Origin: Thiohalocapsa halophila
GTDB lineage: Bacteria; Pseudomonadota; Gammaproteobacteria; Chromatiales; Chromatiaceae
Direction of reading: 5' to 3'
Length of the DNA: 64,000 nucleotides
NCBI RefSeq assembly: GCF_016583825.1
Contig: NZ_NRRV01000011.1
Location: 38,179 to 102,178 of the forward strand
Part shown: piece after piece, positions 20,058 to 29,798 of the stretch
Position numbering within the stretch: position 1 is the stretch's first letter
How the letters are laid out: every line of letters begins with the position of its first letter
The notes under the pieces: model-generated
Databases searched by the model: none
The model's input: only the letters and a program-made list of their open reading frames with translations
Told to the model about the DNA's origin: nothing
Made by a program: the position numbers and the translations under genes

Positions 20058-21455
20058 TCAGAGGTTACGCTCGGCGTCCGAGGTTTGGCCGGAAAGGGCC
20101 TCATCGTCACGCCCATCGAGTGCCGCGCGGACTTCCGCATGGCGCTCGCGCGTGATCGGGAAGCGGATCAGAAACAGCGCGCCGGCTGCCATCATCACCG
20201 CTGGGACGACGCCGTAGATCAGCATCAGGCGCGCCTGCACCGCCGGCGGGGTCACGTCCGCGCTCGGGTCGTAGCCGAAGGCGGCGGGCAGGGCGGTGCC
20301 GAGCAGCACGCCGAGGGCCAGCGAGAGCTTGATGGTCATGCCCCAGGCCGCGAAGTAGAGCCCGGAGCGCTGCCGCCCGGAGGACAGGCTGTCGACGTCG
20401 ATGACATCGGCGGCGATGGAGTTGGCCAGGAACAGGATGGACGCGAAGCTGGACCCGCGGATGGCGATCAGCACCAGGAGCTGCACGGCGTCGCCCGCGC
20501 GCAGCAGCGCCAGCGGCAGACTCAGCACCGCCAGCCAGAGCGCCGCCGCCACCAGCGCCCGGTGCTTGCCGATGCGCACCGACAGCCACAGCCAGGCGGG
20601 CACCGCTGCCAGCGTGGCCAGGTTCTCGATGAAGATCATCCACGGGAACAGCGACTCATCACCCATGACGTCCGCCAGCACCAGGCGATGCAGCGTACCC
20701 TGGATGGCGATGCCGGAGACGAACAGCAGCACGCAGCCGATCATGCGCCCGAAGGCTGGGTTGCGCGCGAGGATGCGCAGTCCCTCGATGAAGCCGAGGT
20801 GCACCCGCTCAGTGCGTTCCGGCGGGCCTTCCGGCACTCGCAGCAGCGCCACCGCCACCAGCACCGGCAAGCCCAGCACAAGCACCCAGGCCATGCCGCG
20901 CAGCTGCTCGGCACCGGCGGTGAGACCCTGCACACTCAGCACCACCAGAAATCCCAGCAGCGCCACCTGGCCGGCGGTGGACAGCGCTTCGCGGATACTG
21001 GTGATGCGCGAGCGCTCGTCGTAGTCGGTGGACAGCTCGGCGCCCCAGGCCTTGTGCGGCAGGTCGATCATCGTGAAGCCGAGATACAGCAGGGCCGCCC
21101 AGAACAGCAGGTGGCCGAGGCTCGCCGCCTCTGCGGGCACGAATACCTGCCAGACGGCGACGACGAACAGCGGTGTGCCCAGCAGCATCCAGGGCTTGCG
21201 CCGGCCCCAGCGGGTGTGGATGCGGTCGCTCAGGCCGCCGATGAGCGGGTCTGTGATGACGTCCAGCACCCGCGAGGCGGCGATGGTCGCACCCACTGCG
21301 GCCAGCGGCAGTCCCAATTCGTCGGCATAGAAGGCCGGCACGAACAGCGCCATGGGCAGGGCCGCCACGGACGTCATCAGCGACGGCAGGGCGTAGAGCA
21401 CGAGCAAGCCTCTGGGGATCTGGGCGCGATGCACCATGGCGCTGGGCCTCGTCAT
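20058..21455 (-). CDS. MFS sugar-cation symporter (GPH family)
   Basis: 465 aa with about 12 hydrophobic segments. The N-terminal VLDVITDPLIGGLSDRIHTRWGRRKPWMLLGTPLF is diagnostic of the glycoside-pentoside-hexuronide:cation (MelB-like) symporters; the central PHKAWGAELSTDYDERSRIT also fits. Substrate cannot be read from the sequence. No catabolic genes adjoin it. Confidence 0.88.
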   Translation of the reverse strand: MTRPSAMVHRAQIPRGLLVLYALPSLMTSVAALPMALFVPAFYADELGLPLAAVGATIAASRVLDVITDPLIGGLSDRIHTRWGRRKPWMLLGTPLFVVAVWQVFVPAEAASLGHLLFWAALLYLGFTMIDLPHKAWGAELSTDYDERSRITSIREALSTAGQVALLGFLVVLSVQGLTAGAEQLRGMAWVLVLGLPVLVAVALLRVPEGPPERTERVHLGFIEGLRILARNPAFGRMIGCVLLFVSGIAIQGTLHRLVLADVMGDESLFPWMIFIENLATLAAVPAWLWLSVRIGKHRALVAAALWLAVLSLPLALLRAGDAVQLLVLIAIRGSSFASILFLANSIAADVIDVDSLSSGRQRSGLYFAAWGMTIKLSLALGVLLGTALPAAFGYDPSADVTPPAVQARLMLIYGVVPAVMMAAGALFLIRFPITRERHAEVRAALDGRDDEALSGQTSDAERNL

Positions 21456-21827
21456 CTGGGTTCAGGATTACCCGGATGTCGCGACCTTCGTGCCAACATC
21501 CGAGGGGGGCGTGCCAGAGAACGCCCGCGCGCGTGATGCAGCGCGAGCCGGCAAGAATCGCGAATGCCTGCTTCGTCGGCGATGACCAGGAAGCGCTTCG
21601 CTCGGTTACGCCCCCATCTGCTCCGGGATCTGCTCCAGGATCTGCTCCGGGTGCCGGTGCGGGTGCTGCTCGGGGCGGGAACTGTGCTGCCTTTTCTGTC
21701 ATCCTTGGCGCGGGCTCATCCCAGGGCCTAGCAGCGCGTCGGGCACCCGTCGGTGGCGGACCGGCAATCGTCGGCAGATGTCCGACAGCGCTTAGTATCA
21801 CCAATCGCAGCAGGAGCAAGATCTGCC
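21456..21827. other. Intergenic region before encFtn
   Basis: 372 bases between divergent genes. It contains a short imperfect repeat (CTGCTCCGGGATCTGCTCC...) around 21620-21660. I see no palindrome that I would call a Fur site. The encFtn ribosome site (CAGGAGCAAG) is at 21810. Confidence 0.4.
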
Positions 21828-22115
21828 ATGGCAAACGAGGGTTACCACGAGCCCATCGACGAGCTGTCCGACGAGACCCGGGACATGCACCGGGCGATCG
21901 TCTCACTGATGGAAGAGCTGGAGGCGGTCGACTGGTACAACCAGCGCGTGGACGCCTGCAAAGATTCGGAGCTCGCCGCCATCCTCGCCCACAACCGCGA
22001 CGAAGAAAAAGAGCACGCGGCGATGCTGCTGGAGTGGATTCGGCGCAAGGACCCGAAGCTCGACGGCGAGCTCAAGGACTATCTGTTCACCAGCAAGCCC
22101 ATTGCCCACCAGTGA
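21828..22115 (+). CDS. Encapsulated ferritin-like protein (EncFtn)
   Basis: 95 aa, two-helix ferritin. MEELEAVDWYNQR and AHNRDEEKEHAAMLLEW match EncFtn of encapsulin systems almost residue for residue. The ferroxidase ligands are Glu30, Glu60 and His63 (two less than the usual numbering). Two such chains build one four-helix iron site. The C-terminus stops at KPIAHQ, without an encapsulin-targeting tail, and no encapsulin shell gene is present in this window. Next gene is 96 bases downstream and unrelated. Confidence 0.88.
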   Translation: MANEGYHEPIDELSDETRDMHRAIVSLMEELEAVDWYNQRVDACKDSELAAILAHNRDEEKEHAAMLLEWIRRKDPKLDGELKDYLFTSKPIAHQ

Positions 22116-22211
22116 CGCTGCGCGGTGCCGACGACGGCTCGCCAGCGCACGCCGCCGCGTTCGGCACCGGGCCCAGCAGCAATGTTGTGAGACCGACCTG
22201 AGGGTTGAATC

Positions 22212-23480
22212 ATGGCCGATTTCCACCAGGAGCCGCAGATCACGACGCTGCATGCGCTGTATGAGGCGTTCGACAAGGAGAACTACTTGAGCAACCTCGA
22301 GCGGAAGCTGGAGGACCATGCGCGTCACACCCACATGAGCCTGTTGCTGCCCTCGCTGTACAGCGAGATGGGCAACGCCGGGGTGCTGGACCGCATCATC
22401 GAGCGCATCGCCGAGGTGCGCTACCTCAAGAGCGTTGTCGTCGCCCTCGGCGGCGCCCCGGAAGAGGCACAGTTTCGCGCCGCTCAGGCCTACTTCGGCC
22501 AGCTGGCCAGCCCGGAGCGCGAGGTGCGGATCATCTGGATCGACGGCCCGCGCATCCAGGATCTGCTGGCGCAGATTGCGGAGCGCGAGATCCCCACCGG
22601 CGAGCGGGGCAAGGGGCAGTCGGTGTGGGTGACGCTGGGCTACCTCTTTGCTCGTGACCAGGCCAGCGTCATCGCGCTGCACGACTGCGACATCGTCACC
22701 TACAGCCGCACCATGCTGGCGCGGCTCATCGAGCCGGTGGCGAACCCAAACAACGACTTCCAGTTCTGCAAGGGCTACTACGCGCGCATCTCGCCCACCG
22801 AGCGCTCCATGAAGGGGCGCGTGACCCGGCTGTTCGTGACGCCCTTCGTCGATACCCTCTCGTGCATCATGTGCCAGCAGGGGCTGCCGGAGCTGCAGCG
22901 CTTCTTCGACTACCACAGGAGCTTCAAGTACCCGCTGGCCGGGGAGTTCTGCTTCACCTCCGACTTGGCCCGGGGCTTGAATATCGCCTACGACTGGGGC
23001 CTGGAGGTGGCGACCCTGTCGCAGGTGTACGATCAGCTCACCCGCCGGCAGGTGGCGCAGATCGATCTCGCGCCCAACTACGAGCACAAGCACCAAGAGC
23101 TGTCTCCGAACGACACCAACAAGGGCCTGCACCGCATGGTGGTGGACATCGCCAAGTTCTATCTCACCTACATGCGCTCCCACGGCGTGCCGCTGGACGA
23201 CTCCTATGTGGATATGCTGCTCCACACCTATTACCAGAACGCGCTCAAGTACGTGCGCAAATACAGCTACGACTCGGACGTCAACGACCTGCACTACGAC
23301 CTGTACGAAGAAGAATCCGCCGCGAGCCACTTCCGCGGCTTCCTCTGGGACGCCTGGATGCAGAGCAAGGGGCCGCAGGAGGCCAAGCTGATCCCGTCCT
23401 GGAACCGCGTCGCCTACACCTTTCCGCAGATCTACGAGCGCCTCCTGGAGGCGGTGGAAGCGGACAATGCGCAGCCTTGA
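22212..23480 (+). CDS. Glucosyl-3-phosphoglycerate synthase-like glycosyltransferase (GT81)
   Basis: 422 aa GT-A fold enzyme. A DxD-type motif occurs in ALHDCDIVTYSR; KGYYARI and the GRVTRLFVTPF stretch fit GpgS-type enzymes that make glucosylglycerate precursors, compatible solutes used under salt or nitrogen stress. A phosphatase partner is not seen nearby. Start at the ATG at 22212. Confidence 0.8.
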   Translation: MADFHQEPQITTLHALYEAFDKENYLSNLERKLEDHARHTHMSLLLPSLYSEMGNAGVLDRIIERIAEVRYLKSVVVALGGAPEEAQFRAAQAYFGQLASPEREVRIIWIDGPRIQDLLAQIAEREIPTGERGKGQSVWVTLGYLFARDQASVIALHDCDIVTYSRTMLARLIEPVANPNNDFQFCKGYYARISPTERSMKGRVTRLFVTPFVDTLSCIMCQQGLPELQRFFDYHRSFKYPLAGEFCFTSDLARGLNIAYDWGLEVATLSQVYDQLTRRQVAQIDLAPNYEHKHQELSPNDTNKGLHRMVVDIAKFYLTYMRSHGVPLDDSYVDMLLHTYYQNALKYVRKYSYDSDVNDLHYDLYEEESAASHFRGFLWDAWMQSKGPQEAKLIPSWNRVAYTFPQIYERLLEAVEADNAQP

Positions 23481-23730
23481 TCCACTCGACCTCAATGCGG
23501 CTGGCCGGGTGCCGCTCTGGCCCCAAGGCTAACCCTATTTTGCGTACTGTTTGGCTGTCCTGCGGGCCACGCGGCGGGTATGCTGTCGCATCGGGGGCAG
23601 CCCTAACGGACGCGCCCCGGCCACCAACCGTGCCGGGCCGACGCCGCCCCCTGACCCGTCTCACCGGGAGCACTGCTGCTTCCGAGAACCGGCACCCCTG
23701 AAGTTACGCAAGCCCGAAGGAGAGTTCGCC

Positions 23731-24300
23731 GTGTCCGCATCAGAGAACAAGCTCGACCGTAAGCGCTTCCTGCTCTATCAGCTGCCGTACGTGGTGCTCT
23801 ATGTCGCCGCGCTGGGTCTGGTGGCCATGACCGCGCATGACGCCGCCGAGATGAGCACCTACTGGCAGATGTTCATCCCCTTGGTGGCGCTGGTCTCCAT
23901 CCTCGGCGGCTGGCGCTGGGCCGGCAACGCCGGCAGCGAGCGCTGGGCCTATATCCTGCGCCAGGTGCTGCACTGGGGGGCGCTCATCCTGACCATTCGC
24001 CTGCTCTATGCGCATGCGGTACAGGACTTTCTCAACGACGAGCAGGACGCCTTCGTGACCATCTATGTGATCGGCCTCGCGGCGGTGCTCTCCGGCATCT
24101 ATCTGGACTGGAAAATGGCCCTGTTCGGGGTCTTCCTGCTGCTGAGCGGCGTCGCCATCGCCTGGCTGAATGACAACTGGATGCTGCTGGTGCTCGTGAT
24201 CGGTGGTGCCGGTGCTATCGCCATCGCCGTCTCATTGCTGATTCGGGGGCACTTGCCCGGTCAGGGGACGGGCGCCGCCGGCTCAGGCGCCGCGGTCTGA
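23731..24300 (+). CDS. Predicted multi-span membrane protein, unknown function
   Basis: 189 aa from GTG at 23731, which has AAGGAG 10 bases upstream. It has about six hydrophobic segments, including LPYVVLYVAALGLVAMTAHD and MLLVLVIGGAGAIAIAVSLL, and a short Gly/Ala tail. No family recognised with certainty. It converges on the spy gene, with a strong hairpin between. Confidence 0.6.
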   Translation: MSASENKLDRKRFLLYQLPYVVLYVAALGLVAMTAHDAAEMSTYWQMFIPLVALVSILGGWRWAGNAGSERWAYILRQVLHWGALILTIRLLYAHAVQDFLNDEQDAFVTIYVIGLAAVLSGIYLDWKMALFGVFLLLSGVAIAWLNDNWMLLVLVIGGAGAIAIAVSLLIRGHLPGQGTGAAGSGAAV

Positions 24301-24357
24301 GCGCCCTGCCAGATACCGCTGGCCAGAGACTGCCGGCCAGATACCGCCGACTGGCCA

Positions 24358-24385
24358 CCGCCGGCCCGGCGTGCCGGGCCGGCGG
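24358..24385. terminator. Bidirectional hairpin between convergent genes
   Basis: CCGCCGGCCCGGC and GCCGGGCCGGCGG form a near-perfect 13-bp stem with a tiny loop, between convergent genes ending at 24300 and 24407. Likely a shared terminator. Confidence 0.55.
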
Positions 24386-24406
24386 TGAGCCGGCGGCGGG
24401 GACTGA

Positions 24407-24766
24407 TCACCAACCCCGCCCGGAGCGGCCACCTGCGCCGCGGTTGCCGCGCCCTTCGCGCATGCCGCGCAGGTAGGCTCGCTGCTCGTCCCGCCGCATG
24501 CGTTGCTCCGCCGTCAGCACCGCATCGATCTGCTCCCGCAGCCGGGCGCGGTGCATGTCCGCAGCCTGGTGGTGGTCGTCGAGGATGGCCCGGATCTCCG
24601 TACGCTGTGCTGCGCTGAGATCGAGCCGCTCGGCCATGCGCTCCATGCGCATGTCCAGTCGCTGCTCGGCGCGAGGATGGCCCTCCAGCGGCGCAGCGGT
24701 GGCGGCGCCGCCGGCCAATGCGATGGCGATGGCGAGGGCGGTGAGCTGGGTCTTGGCGTTCAACAT
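24407..24766 (-). CDS. Spy/CpxP-like periplasmic protein
   Basis: 119 aa. A signal peptide (LTALAIAIALAGGAATAAP) is followed by an all-helical domain with LDLSAAQRTEIRAILDDHHQ and LTAEQRM, the LTxxQ motifs of the Spy/CpxP/Zra family. These are periplasmic chaperone or stress-sensing proteins. The Arg/Gly-rich tail is unusual. It lies downstream of a BaeRS-like system, which regulates spy in E. coli, so co-regulation is likely. Confidence 0.8.
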   Translation of the reverse strand: MLNAKTQLTALAIAIALAGGAATAAPLEGHPRAEQRLDMRMERMAERLDLSAAQRTEIRAILDDHHQAADMHRARLREQIDAVLTAEQRMRRDEQRAYLRGMREGRGNRGAGGRSGRGW

Positions 24767-24958
24767 GTGTCGGTCTCCGTTGAGTGTGGTTGCCATGCTG
24801 TGGCCGGTCTGCGCGGCGTTTGGGGTCGGCGCGATCCAGCCACGCCGTGCAGATTAGGCGGCAACCGGGCAGTGGCTGCGCAGCCTCGGTGCAAAAAGGG
24901 TGCAAGTGTCGGCGCCGTGCTTCGCCGAGCGGCGCCGGTCGTCCGGCGCAGGCGCTGA

Positions 24959-25666
24959 TCACGGCGACGGCCGCTGGTCCTCCGACACCTCGTAGCGATA
25001 GCCCACGCCATACACGGAGTGGATCAGCTCCTGCCCGGGCGGCAGGATCTCGGCGAGGCGGCGACGGAGCTTTTTCACGTGGCTGTCGATGGTGCGGTCG
25101 GAGACCACCCGGTGGTCGTCGTAGATGCGCTCCATGAGCCGGGCGCGGGAGAAGATCCGGCCCGGGGCGCGCACCAAGGCCTTGAGCAGTGCGTATTCCA
25201 CGGCGGTGAGCTGGATGGTGCCGCCGTTGGCACGCACCCGCAGGCTGTCGTCGTCCAGCCACAGCGGCCCGGCGTCGGTCGTCGGCGGCGACAGGCGCTC
25301 GGCCCGGGTGCGGCGCAGCACCGCCTTGACCCGTGCCACCACCTCCCGCGGGCTGTAGGGCTTGCAGACATAGTCGTCGGCGCCGAGCTCCAGGCCCAGC
25401 AGGCGGTCGATCTCCTCCACCCGGGCCGTGGTCATGACGATGGGCACCTGCGAGAAGGCGCGCACCTGCCGGCAGATGTCGAGGCCGTCGGTGCCCGGCA
25501 GCATCAGGTCCAGCAGCACCAGCGCCGGCTGATGCTCGCGAATCCACTCCACGGCGCCGGTGCCGGTGTGCAGGCAATGGGTCGTGAAGCCTGCGGCCTG
25601 TAGGTAGTCCGCCAGCAATGCCGCGAGGCGCGTCTCGTCTTCGACGATGAGGATGTGGCTGCGCAT
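24959..25666 (-). CDS. OmpR-family response regulator (BaeR-like)
   Basis: 235 aa. The receiver domain has the phosphorylated Asp in LVLLDLMLPGTDG, Lys in CKPYSPRE, and a winged-helix domain ending YGVGYRYE. The ATG at 25666 lies one base after the kinase stop. Probably activates the spy-like gene and possibly efflux or envelope genes. Confidence 0.92.
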   Translation of the reverse strand: MRSHILIVEDETRLAALLADYLQAAGFTTHCLHTGTGAVEWIREHQPALVLLDLMLPGTDGLDICRQVRAFSQVPIVMTTARVEEIDRLLGLELGADDYVCKPYSPREVVARVKAVLRRTRAERLSPPTTDAGPLWLDDDSLRVRANGGTIQLTAVEYALLKALVRAPGRIFSRARLMERIYDDHRVVSDRTIDSHVKKLRRRLAEILPPGQELIHSVYGVGYRYEVSEDQRPSP

Positions 25667-25667
25667 G

Positions 25668-27290
25668 TCAGCGGTCTCCGGCGCTGTGGGCTGCGGTGCC
25701 TGGATGTCCGCTGTTATAGCGCGAGCGGGCGCCGTCTGCCGCTGAGGCGAGGGGCAGCGCCACCTGCACCCGCAACCCGCCGAGGGGCGAGGCGGCGGCG
25801 CTGATGGCCCCGCCATGGGCGGCGACGATGTTGCGCGCGATGGCGAGGCCGAGCCCGGCGCCGCCGGTGGCGCGGTTGCGGGAAGCATCCACCCGATACA
25901 GGCGCTCGAACAGCCGCGGCAGGTCGGCCGCCGGCACGCCCGGAGCCGTGTCGTCGAAGTCGATGTGCGCCGAGCCCGCGCGCCGGGAGAGGCGCACCCG
26001 CAGCTCGCCGCCGCGGTCCGTGTAGGCCAGGGTATTGCGCAGCAGGTTGCCGAAGAGCTGCGCGAGGCGCCGGGGGTCGCCGTGCACTGTCCAGTCGCGG
26101 GTCTCGTCGGCGCCATCGGCCGACAGCGCCAGGGCGATGCCGGCCTCGGCGAACGCGCCTTCGAAGGCATCCAGCTCGCCCGACAGCAGCGCCAGCAGAT
26201 CCACCGGCGCCTTGCGATAGCTGAGCGCGCCCAGATCGGTCATGGACAGCTCGTAGAGGTCGTCGATGAGGCGCCCGAGCCTGAGGCTGTCTGCGTGCAG
26301 TGCGTCCAGTGCGGCGTGGTCCAGCGGCCGCACGCCGTCCTGCATGGCCTCCACATCGGCGCGCAGCAGCGACAGGGGCGTGCGCAGCTCGTGGGCGATA
26401 TCCGCGGCCCATTGCCGGCGTGCCTGCTCCGTCTGCGCCAGGGCCGCGGCGAGGTCGTTCAGGTCGCGCCCGAGGCGGCCCAGCTCGTCGTTGCCGGCCA
26501 CGGCGACCCGGGCGTCGTAATCGCCGGCGGCGAGCCGGCGCATGCTGCGCTGAAGGGCGACCACCGGCCGCGTCAGGCGCTTCGACAGCGGGAAGGCCAG
26601 CAGCGCCGCCAGCAGCGCCACGCCGAGGCCGATGACCCAAAGGGCACCGCTTTGGCGCTCGCGGAATCGCAGATCCGCCAGCTCGGTGATGGGCGGTCCC
26701 GGCAGCACGGCGAGGCTGCCGATGAGGCCGCCACCGTCGCGCAGGGGGTGCCGCTCGGCATCGGCCAGCAGGGCCTCGCGGCCGTAGACGATGTCGCCGG
26801 CGGCATCCAGCAGCATCAGCCGCAGCTCCAGCGGCCGCGGCGGCTCGCCGGCCTGGATGCGGGCCAGCACCCGCCGGGGCGGCCAGGCGCCGGGCTCCGC
26901 CAGCAGATCGCCGAGGAGCTCCCGCAGCGGGCGGTGTGCCCAGGGCGGCGGCCCCCGGCCGCCGTGGCGGCCCGGAAGGTCCTGATGGGCCGGCGCGTCG
27001 CCGACGTCCGGCTCGGCCCAGCGGCGGCGATGCCTCTCGGGCGGCGCACCGACCAGGGTGTGCACCCATAGCCGCTTGTCCGCGGCCAGCCGGTCCCAGC
27101 CGCCGTCGCGCGCGTGGATGGCCGACAGTCGCTCGGCGATTGCCTCCAGCCGCTGCGCCTGGCGCTCGGCGGCGAGGCGCTCCAGGCCGCGTTGGAAGGA
27201 CCAGCGCACGAAGCCCTGGGTGACGATCACCGTCCCCAGACTGACGCAGAGCAGGATCAGGAAGAGCTTGGTGCGCAGGGAGATCTGCAT
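25668..27290 (-). CDS. Sensor histidine kinase (BaeS-like)
   Basis: 540 aa inner-membrane kinase: N-terminal helix, a periplasmic region of about 190 residues with a His/Pro/Arg-rich segment (GRHGGRGPPPWAHR), a second helix, HAMP, then the phospho-acceptor His in DIAHELRTPLSLLRAD, an N box GNLLRNTLAYTDRGG, and the G box GGAGLGLAI. The usual D-box DTGPGI is DTAPGV here. Same operon as the regulator. Confidence 0.92.
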   Translation of the reverse strand: MQISLRTKLFLILLCVSLGTVIVTQGFVRWSFQRGLERLAAERQAQRLEAIAERLSAIHARDGGWDRLAADKRLWVHTLVGAPPERHRRRWAEPDVGDAPAHQDLPGRHGGRGPPPWAHRPLRELLGDLLAEPGAWPPRRVLARIQAGEPPRPLELRLMLLDAAGDIVYGREALLADAERHPLRDGGGLIGSLAVLPGPPITELADLRFRERQSGALWVIGLGVALLAALLAFPLSKRLTRPVVALQRSMRRLAAGDYDARVAVAGNDELGRLGRDLNDLAAALAQTEQARRQWAADIAHELRTPLSLLRADVEAMQDGVRPLDHAALDALHADSLRLGRLIDDLYELSMTDLGALSYRKAPVDLLALLSGELDAFEGAFAEAGIALALSADGADETRDWTVHGDPRRLAQLFGNLLRNTLAYTDRGGELRVRLSRRAGSAHIDFDDTAPGVPAADLPRLFERLYRVDASRNRATGGAGLGLAIARNIVAAHGGAISAAASPLGGLRVQVALPLASAADGARSRYNSGHPGTAAHSAGDR

Positions 27291-27596
27291 GGCGGGCCAC
27301 TAGCAGCACTGCGACCATTGTGCCTGCAAAGGGTGCAGGAATGATGGAAGCCGCGGGCGTTCCACGCGATCCGCGTGAGACCGCGGGACAAGCGGCCAAT
27401 AGGGCTCCGCCCGGCAGCGCGCGGCGGCCCCAGCGTCGAGCGGGTGCGGATTTGCGCTGCCGCCCAAACTATGGACCACAACGGCGCGGCTGCATCGCCT
27501 GCTGCGCGGGGGCAGACGCAGGCCCTCGCAGGGCTCGCCGCCGCCCGCGCCCGATCAAGACACCACAGACGGCCGCCGCGGGCGGCGGAGGATGCC
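27291..27596. other. Divergent promoter region, baeS-like / yqjG-like
   Basis: 306 bases between divergent genes. No gene or clear operator seen. GGAGG just before 27597 is the ribosome site of the next gene. Confidence 0.4.
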
Positions 27597-28559
27597 ATGA
27601 AGACCAACAGCAAGGGCGAGTTCGTGCGCTGGGAGTCCGGCTTTCGCCACTGGGTGACGCCGGACGGCAGCCCCGGACCTTCGGGCGACGGCGGCTTCAA
27701 GGCCGAGCCGGGCCGCTATCACCTCTATGTCTCCTATGCCTGTCCCTGGGCGCACCGCACGCTGATCCTGCGCACGCTGAAGGGGCTCGAAGGCCTGATC
27801 TCGGTCTCCGTGGTGCACCCGCTGATGCCCCCGGAGAGCTGGGTCTTCGGCGAGTACCCCGGCGCCACGCCGGATCACGTGCACGGCTTCGAGAAGCTGC
27901 ACCAGCTCTACGCGCACACGGCGCCGGATTTCGACGGCGTCGTCACCGTGCCCGTGCTCTACGACAAGGCCCGCGAGACCATCGTCAACAACGAGTCGGC
28001 GGAGATTGTCCGCATGTTGAACAGCGCCTTCGATGCCTGGGCGCGTGCCGATTTGGACCTGTATCCCGCGCAGCTGCGCGCCGACATCGACGCCGTGAAT
28101 GCCGTGGTCTACGACACCGTCAACAACGGCGTCTACCGCACCGGCTTCGCCACCACCCAGAGCGCCTACGAGGCGGCCTTCGATCAGCTCTTCGCCACCC
28201 TGGAGGAGCTGGAGGTGAGACTCGCGCGCCGGCGCTACCTGGTGGGCGATCGCATCACCGAGGCCGACTGGCGCCTGTTCACCACCCTGGTGCGCTTCGA
28301 CCCCGTCTACCACGGCCACTTCAAGTGCAACCTGAAGCGCCTGGTGGACTATCCGAATCTTTGGGCCTACACCCGCGAGCTCTACCAGATGCCGGGCATC
28401 GCCGAGACCGTGAACATGGACCACATCAAGCGCCACTACTACGGCAGTCATCCGTCCATCAACCCGAACGGCATCGTGCCGAAGGGGCCGGCGCTGGACT
28501 TCACGGCACCGCACGGGCGCGATGCCCTGGATGGCGCCGGCGGCGGTCGGGGGCGATGA
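27597..28559 (+). CDS. Glutathionyl-hydroquinone reductase (YqjG/Xi-class GST)
   Basis: 320 aa. The active-site cysteine lies in YVSYACPWAHRTLI, followed by VSVVHPLM and ESWVF; the C-terminal domain has DRITEADWRLFTTLVRFDPVY, all hallmarks of glutathionyl-hydroquinone reductases. It removes glutathione from quinone conjugates. The ATG at 27597 gives a normal N-terminus; the frame is open upstream but composition there is non-coding. Confidence 0.92.
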   Translation: MKTNSKGEFVRWESGFRHWVTPDGSPGPSGDGGFKAEPGRYHLYVSYACPWAHRTLILRTLKGLEGLISVSVVHPLMPPESWVFGEYPGATPDHVHGFEKLHQLYAHTAPDFDGVVTVPVLYDKARETIVNNESAEIVRMLNSAFDAWARADLDLYPAQLRADIDAVNAVVYDTVNNGVYRTGFATTQSAYEAAFDQLFATLEELEVRLARRRYLVGDRITEADWRLFTTLVRFDPVYHGHFKCNLKRLVDYPNLWAYTRELYQMPGIAETVNMDHIKRHYYGSHPSINPNGIVPKGPALDFTAPHGRDALDGAGGGRGR

Positions 28560-28661
28560 GTATCGGAATAGGAGGGCGCAGCCCGATGCGGTGCGGGCAG
28601 CCGGCCGAGTGTGCCGAGCGCGGATGTGCTGAATGGCTATGACAGCTCCGCGCTGTCCCGG

Positions 28662-29525
28662 TCAGCCGTCGCTGCGGTCTCGGCCTGCCCGCAAGCGGGC
28701 GAGCTCCTGCTCCAGCGCTTCGCGGGCCGCGGCCTCCTGCCGCTGCGACGCCAAGGCTGCATCGCGCTCGCGCCTGAGTCGATCCCTTGCCTGCAGCGCA
28801 CGCTCACGCTCACGCTCGGCCTGTGTCCACTCCGGCACCACGAAGTCGGCATAGACCGGGTCGCGGCGCATGGCTTCCAAGTCCGGGCGGGCGATGAGAT
28901 CGTCGATGCGGAAGCGGAAGCCCGGCAAGACTTGAGAGGTCACCACCGGCCGGTCGCTCGGCCCCGTGGCGGGCAGCGGCGCATAGGCACCGGTGTCCGT
29001 GCGGCCGTAGAAGGCGAGATTGTCGCGCTCGCGGTGCAGCACGTAATATTCCCTGACCCCACCCGCGGCGTACTCAGCCTTCTTGACCACCAAATCCCGG
29101 TGCACATAGGCGGGTTTTTCGGTGGACAGCGCCTCGATACAAAGATCAAAAATGCCGTGATAGGAACTGTCGTCCGGCGCGAGAGGGACCGGATTGGTGT
29201 CCAGCACCAAGCCCAGATCGGGTTTGCGGACGACGGTCCCGGACCCGAGTGCCAAGCGGAAGCCCATTTCCAGCGCCACCAGCTTGCCGATGGGCTGCAC
29301 CCGCAGGTAGTGCCGCAGCAGGTCCACGAGCCAGGCGTAGACCTGAAAGGTCTCGAAGTCCGACACCGGTCGCTCCTCCAGCCGCCCCCGGTTCCACTCG
29401 TAGCTGATGTCGCCCGGGTCATACCAGTCCCGCCAGTACTCGGCCTCGCTGACCATGCGGCCATCGTGGGAGACGGGGTCCACCGGGACATCGCCGCCGG
29501 GCAGCGTCGATGACGAACGGGTCAT
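28662..29525 (-). CDS. Uma2 family endonuclease-like protein
   Basis: 287 aa. PD-(D/E)XK fold of the Uma2 (DUF820) family: ISYEWNRGRLEERPV at the start, then VRKPDLGLVLD, LCIEALSTE and REYYVLHRE. The C-terminal 60 residues form a charged Arg/Glu coiled coil (REREL...ALEQELARLRAGR). The biological role of Uma2 proteins is unclear. Monocistronic. Confidence 0.85.
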   Translation of the reverse strand: MTRSSSTLPGGDVPVDPVSHDGRMVSEAEYWRDWYDPGDISYEWNRGRLEERPVSDFETFQVYAWLVDLLRHYLRVQPIGKLVALEMGFRLALGSGTVVRKPDLGLVLDTNPVPLAPDDSSYHGIFDLCIEALSTEKPAYVHRDLVVKKAEYAAGGVREYYVLHRERDNLAFYGRTDTGAYAPLPATGPSDRPVVTSQVLPGFRFRIDDLIARPDLEAMRRDPVYADFVVPEWTQAERERERALQARDRLRRERDAALASQRQEAAAREALEQELARLRAGRDRSDG

Positions 29526-29798
29526 GTCTTGGTCCCTCCTGATTGGGGGCTCACCCCGAGCCTAAGACGGACCCGCGGCGAGGACAAGGAGCCCGCCGAT
29601 GGCAGGCGCAAAAGATGTCGGCATGGCGCCAAGGAGCGTCGGCACGCGATTGCCCCGGCAGTGCCGGCAATGCTTGCCCAATCTCCGCGGCATCGGCGTG
29701 ATCGGCCCGGCCGGGTGCGCATCCGCGCTGTTGCCGTCGACCCGCCCGGACCGGCATGCTGTGCCCTTGAGCAGTGCAGCACACCGAGGCGGCCAGTA

